From Bryobacteraceae bacterium (GTDB lineage: Bacteria > Acidobacteriota > Terriglobia > Bryobacterales > Bryobacteraceae), in assembly GCA_030039005.1 (NCBI GenBank), contig JASHQT010000115.1:1-17571 (forward strand): 17,571 bases of DNA, given 5' to 3'. Shown here one piece after another: positions 14,706 through 17,571 of the stretch. A model generated the notes under the pieces. It searched no databases and was not told the DNA's origin. It was given only the letters and a program-made list of their open reading frames with translations. Every line of letters starts with the position of its first letter. Position 1 is the stretch's first letter. The translations under genes were made by a program, and so were the position numbers.

Positions 14706-14720
14706 GTAGGGACTTCCTAC
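14706..14720. promoter_or_regulatory. Perfect 5-bp inverted repeat in the flp/kinase divergent promoter
   Basis: GTAGG (14706-14710) and CCTAC (14716-14720) are separated by GACTT. It lies 97 nt upstream of the pilin ATG and 31 nt upstream of the kinase GTG, which suits an activator site for the pilin and a repressor or autoregulatory site for the kinase. LuxR/NarL-type dimers bind such palindromes, and a NarL-type regulator is encoded at 16139-16807; the link is inference. Confidence 0.4.
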
Positions 14721-14751
14721 GCAAGGTACTGCCCCGAGACGAGTACTACAA

Positions 14752-16095
14752 GTGAAAAACGTCCCACAGAGTATCTGGCCAGTATCCGTCTTCGGTCTTG
14801 GGTTCTTGCTAATTATCCTGGGTTTGTCAGGCGTGGCGAACATTCAAGAGACACGCCGGATTCACCAACAGATTTTGGCGGTAGAGGATACTTACCGCCA
14901 TATTGAGAACCTGGTGGAGAGCATCCGATCCAACACTTCGCGCGTGGCGGTGCTGCGGCGCGATCGGTTGCTCAAACCAGAGTCCGATCCGGGCAGTGAT
15001 TCAGCCCAGCTCGTGGTCTTGCGCGCCAGGACCGAACGCAGCCTGGGTGAGCTGAAGTCGCTGCGGCCGCAACGCAGCACGGCGCCGGTGGAGCGGCTGG
15101 AGGCGGCGCTGAGATCCTACCTGAACGCCGTGGCTCTGGAGTTCCGCGAGACGCCGGCGCAGAGCAAGCGGCATTTCATGGACGACGGTTTCGGGTCGGA
15201 GACCATGCCCATTTTTTCGATCACCGAAGAACTGGGGATGCTGAACGAGGAGAATTTCGAATCGCGCCGGCGCGATCTCAGCCAGTCCGTGGTCAATCTG
15301 CAAAACGACATTTGGGAAACCATTCTCACGGCGCTGGTGCTGGGGGCGATCATCGCGGGAGCCAGCGTGTTTCGGATCTCCTCGCTCGAAAAGGAGTCGG
15401 CGGCGCACCGCACGGCGAGTGAACGGGCCGAGGAGCGCTTGCGCCTTCTTTCCCAGCAATTGGTCTCCTCGCAGGAGCAGGAGCGCAAAGCGCTGTCCCG
15501 CGAATTACACGACGAAATCGGCCAGTTGCTGACGGCGCTGCGGATGGAGTTGGGAAATCTGGAGCGCGCGCGGCCGGCGGCAGCGGATCCGCATCTCGAA
15601 CAGGCCAAGAAACTGGCCGAAAGCACGTTGCGCACCACGCGCGATATCGCCATGGGGCTGCGGCCGGCCATGTTGGACGTGCTGGGGCTGGGGCCGGCGC
15701 TGGAGTGGCAGGTGCGGGAGTTTTCCCGGCGCTATGGCACGCCGGTGAGGCTGGAAGTGGATGGAGACCTGCGCGACGTGCCCGATCCACACCGAACCTA
15801 CCTCTATCGTATCGTGCAGGAGGGGCTCACCAACTGCGCGCGCCATGCGCAAGCCAAGAACATTCACGTGAAGCTGGAGGATTCCGGCGGGCGCCTGGCC
15901 GTCTTCGTGGAAGACGACGGCGTGGGGTTCGATCAACACGGCGGCGTGGCGTATGGGCTCGGCTTGCTGGGGATGAGCGAGCGCGTTCGCGAGCTGTGCG
16001 GGCGTCTCACGATCGAATCGGCGCCGGGCAAAGGGACACGGATCGCAGTGACGCTTCCGCTCCAGCACGAGGGCGTCAGTGTGGCGAATTCCTGA
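14752..16095 (+). CDS. NarX-type sensor histidine kinase (HisKA_3)
   Basis: A 447-residue membrane sensor kinase. TM1 is at ~9-29 and TM2 at ~188-207; between them is a ~158-residue, mostly helical periplasmic region of the four-helix-bundle kind. The kinase core is the NarX/UhpB type: phospho-acceptor H253 in SRELHDEIGQLLTAL, then GLRPAMLDVLGLGPAL (302-317), N361 in EGLTNCARHAQA, D389 in VEDDGVGFD and GLGLLGMSERV near 402-412. Its partner should be a NarL-family regulator, and one is encoded convergently 43 bp downstream. GTG start has a poor Shine-Dalgarno. The gene is divergent from the Flp pilin, so the pair may sense a periplasmic signal to control the pilin. Signal unknown. Confidence 0.93.
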   Translation: MKNVPQSIWPVSVFGLGFLLIILGLSGVANIQETRRIHQQILAVEDTYRHIENLVESIRSNTSRVAVLRRDRLLKPESDPGSDSAQLVVLRARTERSLGELKSLRPQRSTAPVERLEAALRSYLNAVALEFRETPAQSKRHFMDDGFGSETMPIFSITEELGMLNEENFESRRRDLSQSVVNLQNDIWETILTALVLGAIIAGASVFRISSLEKESAAHRTASERAEERLRLLSQQLVSSQEQERKALSRELHDEIGQLLTALRMELGNLERARPAAADPHLEQAKKLAESTLRTTRDIAMGLRPAMLDVLGLGPALEWQVREFSRRYGTPVRLEVDGDLRDVPDPHRTYLYRIVQEGLTNCARHAQAKNIHVKLEDSGGRLAVFVEDDGVGFDQHGGVAYGLGLLGMSERVRELCGRLTIESAPGKGTRIAVTLPLQHEGVSVANS

Positions 16096-16105
16096 AGGCG
16101 CTAGT

Positions 16106-16125
16106 GGCCCGTGCCAGCGCGGGCC
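16106..16125. terminator. GC hairpin between convergent kinase and regulator
   Basis: GGCCCG (16106-16111) pairs with CGGGCC (16120-16125) around an 8-nt loop, in the 43-bp gap between two stop codons. It could end transcription from both sides, but there is no U-tract on either strand. Confidence 0.35.
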
Positions 16126-16138
16126 GCGGTTAGCTGCG

Positions 16139-16807
16139 CTACTGGATGATTCGCTTGCGCACGGCGTAGAGCACGATGTCGGCCGTAGAGTGCAGATTGA
16201 GCTTCTGCATCAGGCGGCTGCGGTGTGTTTCGACTGTGTACAGGCTGACGTTGAGTAGCGAGGCGGCCTCTTTGTTGGACTTGCCTTCCGCCAAAAGCTG
16301 GAGAACTTCCTTCTCACGGTCGGTCAGCAGGTCGTAGGAATCTTCCAGCCCCTCGCTTTGCATCTGCCGCATATAATCCTCGAGCAGCGTTTGCGTGATG
16401 GAAGGGCTGAAGAAAAGCTTCTTGCTGGCTACTGCACGCACGGCCTGGAGCAGGTCGGCCTCGGCGCAGTCCTTCAGCAGGTAGCCCTGGGCGCCAGCGG
16501 CGAGGGCACGGACGAGAAAGGTCTCATCGCAGTGCATGCTCAGCATGATGACGCCCACGTTCGGGTCGCGCTTGACGATCTGGGAGGCGGCGTCGATGCC
16601 GTTCAGCTGCGGCATGGTAATGTCCATTACGACCACGTCGGGCGAAAGCTGCTCAGTGAGCCGGACCGCTTCGCGTCCATCGCAGGCCTCGCCGACCACT
16701 TCAATGGACGGGTCGGTCTGGAGCAGAAATTGGAGGCCTTTACGGACCACGCCATGGTCGTCGGCAACAAGTACTTTGGTTGTGCTATTTGCGGCAGTGA
16801 AAGACAT
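16139..16807 (-). CDS. NarL/LuxR-family response regulator
   Basis: A 222-residue two-domain regulator. The receiver (~10-125) has D16 and D17 in VLVADDHGVVRKGL, phospho-acceptor D62 in VVVMDITMPQLNG, S90 and K112 in GYLLKDC. The GerE-type helix-turn-helix (~160-215) has LTDREKEVLQLLAEGKSNKEAASLLNVSLYTVETHRSRLMQKL. Phosphorylated by a HisKA_3 kinase, such proteins bind DNA as dimers. The likely kinase is the NarX-type protein encoded by the convergent neighbour. It is the gene nearest to the rRNA operon, transcribed away from it. The start is ATG at 16807; the upstream GAGAG is a weak ribosome site. Confidence 0.95.
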   Translation of the reverse strand: MSFTAANSTTKVLVADDHGVVRKGLQFLLQTDPSIEVVGEACDGREAVRLTEQLSPDVVVMDITMPQLNGIDAASQIVKRDPNVGVIMLSMHCDETFLVRALAAGAQGYLLKDCAEADLLQAVRAVASKKLFFSPSITQTLLEDYMRQMQSEGLEDSYDLLTDREKEVLQLLAEGKSNKEAASLLNVSLYTVETHRSRLMQKLNLHSTADIVLYAVRKRIIQ

Positions 16808-16917
16808 TGCGGGCTCTCAGAGGATGTATCGGCAAGTTCCGAAGGCCTGTCCATAGGTCGAAACCAGAATAAATGCCTCCGTGTTTTCATCGTGTTGCGA
16901 TGGAGAGTCACAGATTC

Positions 16918-16935
16918 GCAAAATTTTTATTTTGC
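16918..16935. promoter_or_regulatory. AT-rich UP-like element with perfect inverted repeat
   Basis: GCAAAAT (16918-16924), a TTTT loop and ATTTTGC (16929-16935) form a perfect 7-bp inverted repeat. It ends 3 nt before the -35 box of the candidate rRNA promoter, exactly where an UP element (alpha-CTD contact) would be. Confidence 0.5.
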
Positions 16936-16938
16936 CTG

Positions 16939-16967
16939 TTGCCAACCGTTACCAGGTTTGTTATTCT
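16939..16967 (+). promoter_or_regulatory. Candidate rRNA operon promoter
   Basis: TTGCCA (16939-16944) matches the -35 consensus at five of six, and TATTCT (16962-16967) the -10 at four of six, with an exact 17-bp spacer. An AT-rich element lies upstream and a GC-rich discriminator (GGTCGAG) follows, as in rRNA P1 promoters under stringent control. The start would be near 16974, giving a ~405-nt leader before 16S. Confidence 0.6.
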
Positions 16968-17244
16968 GGTCGAGGTCGCCAATGTGGTTTAGTTGGCGAA
17001 AGTCCGGAGTGGCGATAGCCAACGGGCGAGTATGGGTCGCGAAAGTTGAAGCGGCACATGCGGTTTCGGCAGGTAGCAGAAGCAGTAGACGCCTCATCTC
17101 CTGTCAGGTAGTTCTTTCGGTTCCCAAGAATTTCGGTTTGGGCCGCGCATTGTCCAAATGCCGCCCGCACCAAACGGCTTTCGAGGCCGGTGGCCAATTG
17201 GGCCTTCCTTCGTGAAAACGTCGGATCGTGCGGTTGGTTGCGCA

Positions 17245-17260
17245 GATCTTTGACAATCTG
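17245..17260 (+). promoter_or_regulatory. boxA-like antitermination element in the rRNA leader
   Basis: GATCTTTGACAATCTG resembles the boxA of rRNA leaders (consensus near TGCTCTTTAACA), where NusB and S10 assemble the antitermination complex. It also contains TTGACA with AGTAAT 17 bp downstream (17273-17278), so a second, closer promoter is an alternative reading. Confidence 0.5.
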
Positions 17261-17378
17261 GTTGGACGCAAAAGTAATGTTCGTCAGAACTTTGAGTCAA
17301 ACCGAGGCGATAGCCGATCGAGTCTGATTCGCTCTCGAGCGTGAGAGCGGAGGGGGCAAAATCGGGAGTCTCACAAGA

Positions 17379-17571
17379 TCAAACGAGAGTTTGATCCCGG
17401 CTCAGAATCAACGCTGGCGGCGCGCTTAACACATGCAAGTCGCACGAGAAAGTGGAGCAATCCATGAGTAAAGTGGCGTACGGGTGAGTAACACGTGGAT
17501 CATCTACCTCTTAGTGGGGAATAACCCTGGGAAACCGGAGCTAATACCGCATAAGCCTGAAAAGGGAAAGC
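17379..17571 (+). rRNA. rrs: 16S ribosomal RNA, 5' part (runs off the window)
   Basis: The 27F-type primer region AGAGTTTGATCCCGGCTCAG starts at 17386, and by E. coli numbering the mature 5' end should be about seven bases upstream, near 17379. Conserved blocks follow: ACGCTGGCGGC, TTAACACATGCAAGTCG, GGGTGAGTAACACGTGG, GGAATAACCCTGGGAAACC and GCTAATACCGCAT. About 193 nt of ~1,500 are present. The rest of the operon is expected to the right. The mature 5' end is estimated by homology, not mapped. Confidence 0.97.

Larger units (their letters stand above)
16808..17378. other. No protein gene: rRNA promoter and long 16S leader
   Basis: No credible coding frame is seen here; open frames lack composition or start sites. 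It holds the AT-rich promoter at 16918-16967, a ~400-nt leader with a boxA-like site, a CGCTCTC/GAGAGCG hairpin (17330-17336 with 17343-17349) and the GATCAAAC half of a hairpin that crosses the 16S 5' end. A short CATCG/CGATG inverted repeat lies at 16888-16902 and a TTATTCTGG / CCAGAATAA pair at 16961-16969 and 16864-16872. Confidence 0.6.

Noticed and set aside
17250..17278. TTGACA-N17-AGTAAT as the main rRNA promoter
   Set aside because: It sits within a boxA-like sequence at a leader position and lacks an UP element; the promoter at 16939-16967 fits better. Kept as a fallback.
16961..17300. Short minus-strand frames in the rRNA leader
   Set aside because: No start signals, no motifs, and overlap with leader elements.
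16808..17378. tRNA gene upstream of 16S
   Set aside because: No cloverleaf with a TTC-type arm and acceptor stem could be drawn.

Overview
The window is GC-rich bacterial chromosome, most likely from an acidobacterium of the Solibacter/Bryobacter group. Three things point there: the C-terminal domain of the first protein is the one common in secreted Solibacter proteins (TIGR03437 type); there is a remnant of an acidobacterial-type MacB/FtsX permease; and a 16S rRNA gene begins at the right edge. The taxonomic call is inference from family distribution, not a database match.

Layout. 1-4458 (minus strand): the N-terminal ~997 residues of a secreted NHL beta-propeller protein that runs off the left edge, a DinB-fold protein, and a secreted protein with two copies of a ferredoxin-like domain. 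4565-8330 (plus): a DAO-family FAD oxidoreductase, a small Arg/Glu-rich helical exported protein, a zinc-ribbon/receiver-domain fusion, and a shortened 16S rRNA m5C methyltransferase (RsmB), with a tiny double-CxxC protein divergent from rsmB. 8327-9064 (minus): a multi-pass membrane protein. 9106-9883 (plus): an unnamed gene split by a one-base frameshift. 9921-11481 (plus): a fluoride-resistance unit, made of a fluoride riboswitch, crcB/fluC and two genes carrying three DUF190 (PII-like) domains. 11478-13981 (minus): a three-PAS histidine kinase overlapping a CheY-like receiver. 14021-14345: a decayed ABC permease C-terminus. 14415-16807: an orphan Flp pilin gene, divergent from a NarX-type kinase that converges on a NarL-type regulator. 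16808-17571: the rRNA promoter region with an AT-rich UP-like element, a long leader with a boxA-like element, and the first ~190 nt of 16S rRNA.

How genes may work together. The crcB-DUF190-DUF190 unit under a fluoride aptamer is the clearest functional module; the aptamer's 3' strand is complementary to the crcB Shine-Dalgarno, suggesting direct translational control. The Flp pilin, NarX-type kinase and NarL-type regulator surround a perfect 5-bp inverted repeat in the pilin/kinase divergent promoter, suggesting that the two-component pair controls the pilin. Several genes (starts at 7263, 7281, 9064 and 9106) have a -10-like TANNNT box only 5-6 nt before the start codon and no Shine-Dalgarno, which suggests leaderless transcripts, whereas crcB, the DUF190 genes and the pilin have strong Shine-Dalgarno sites.
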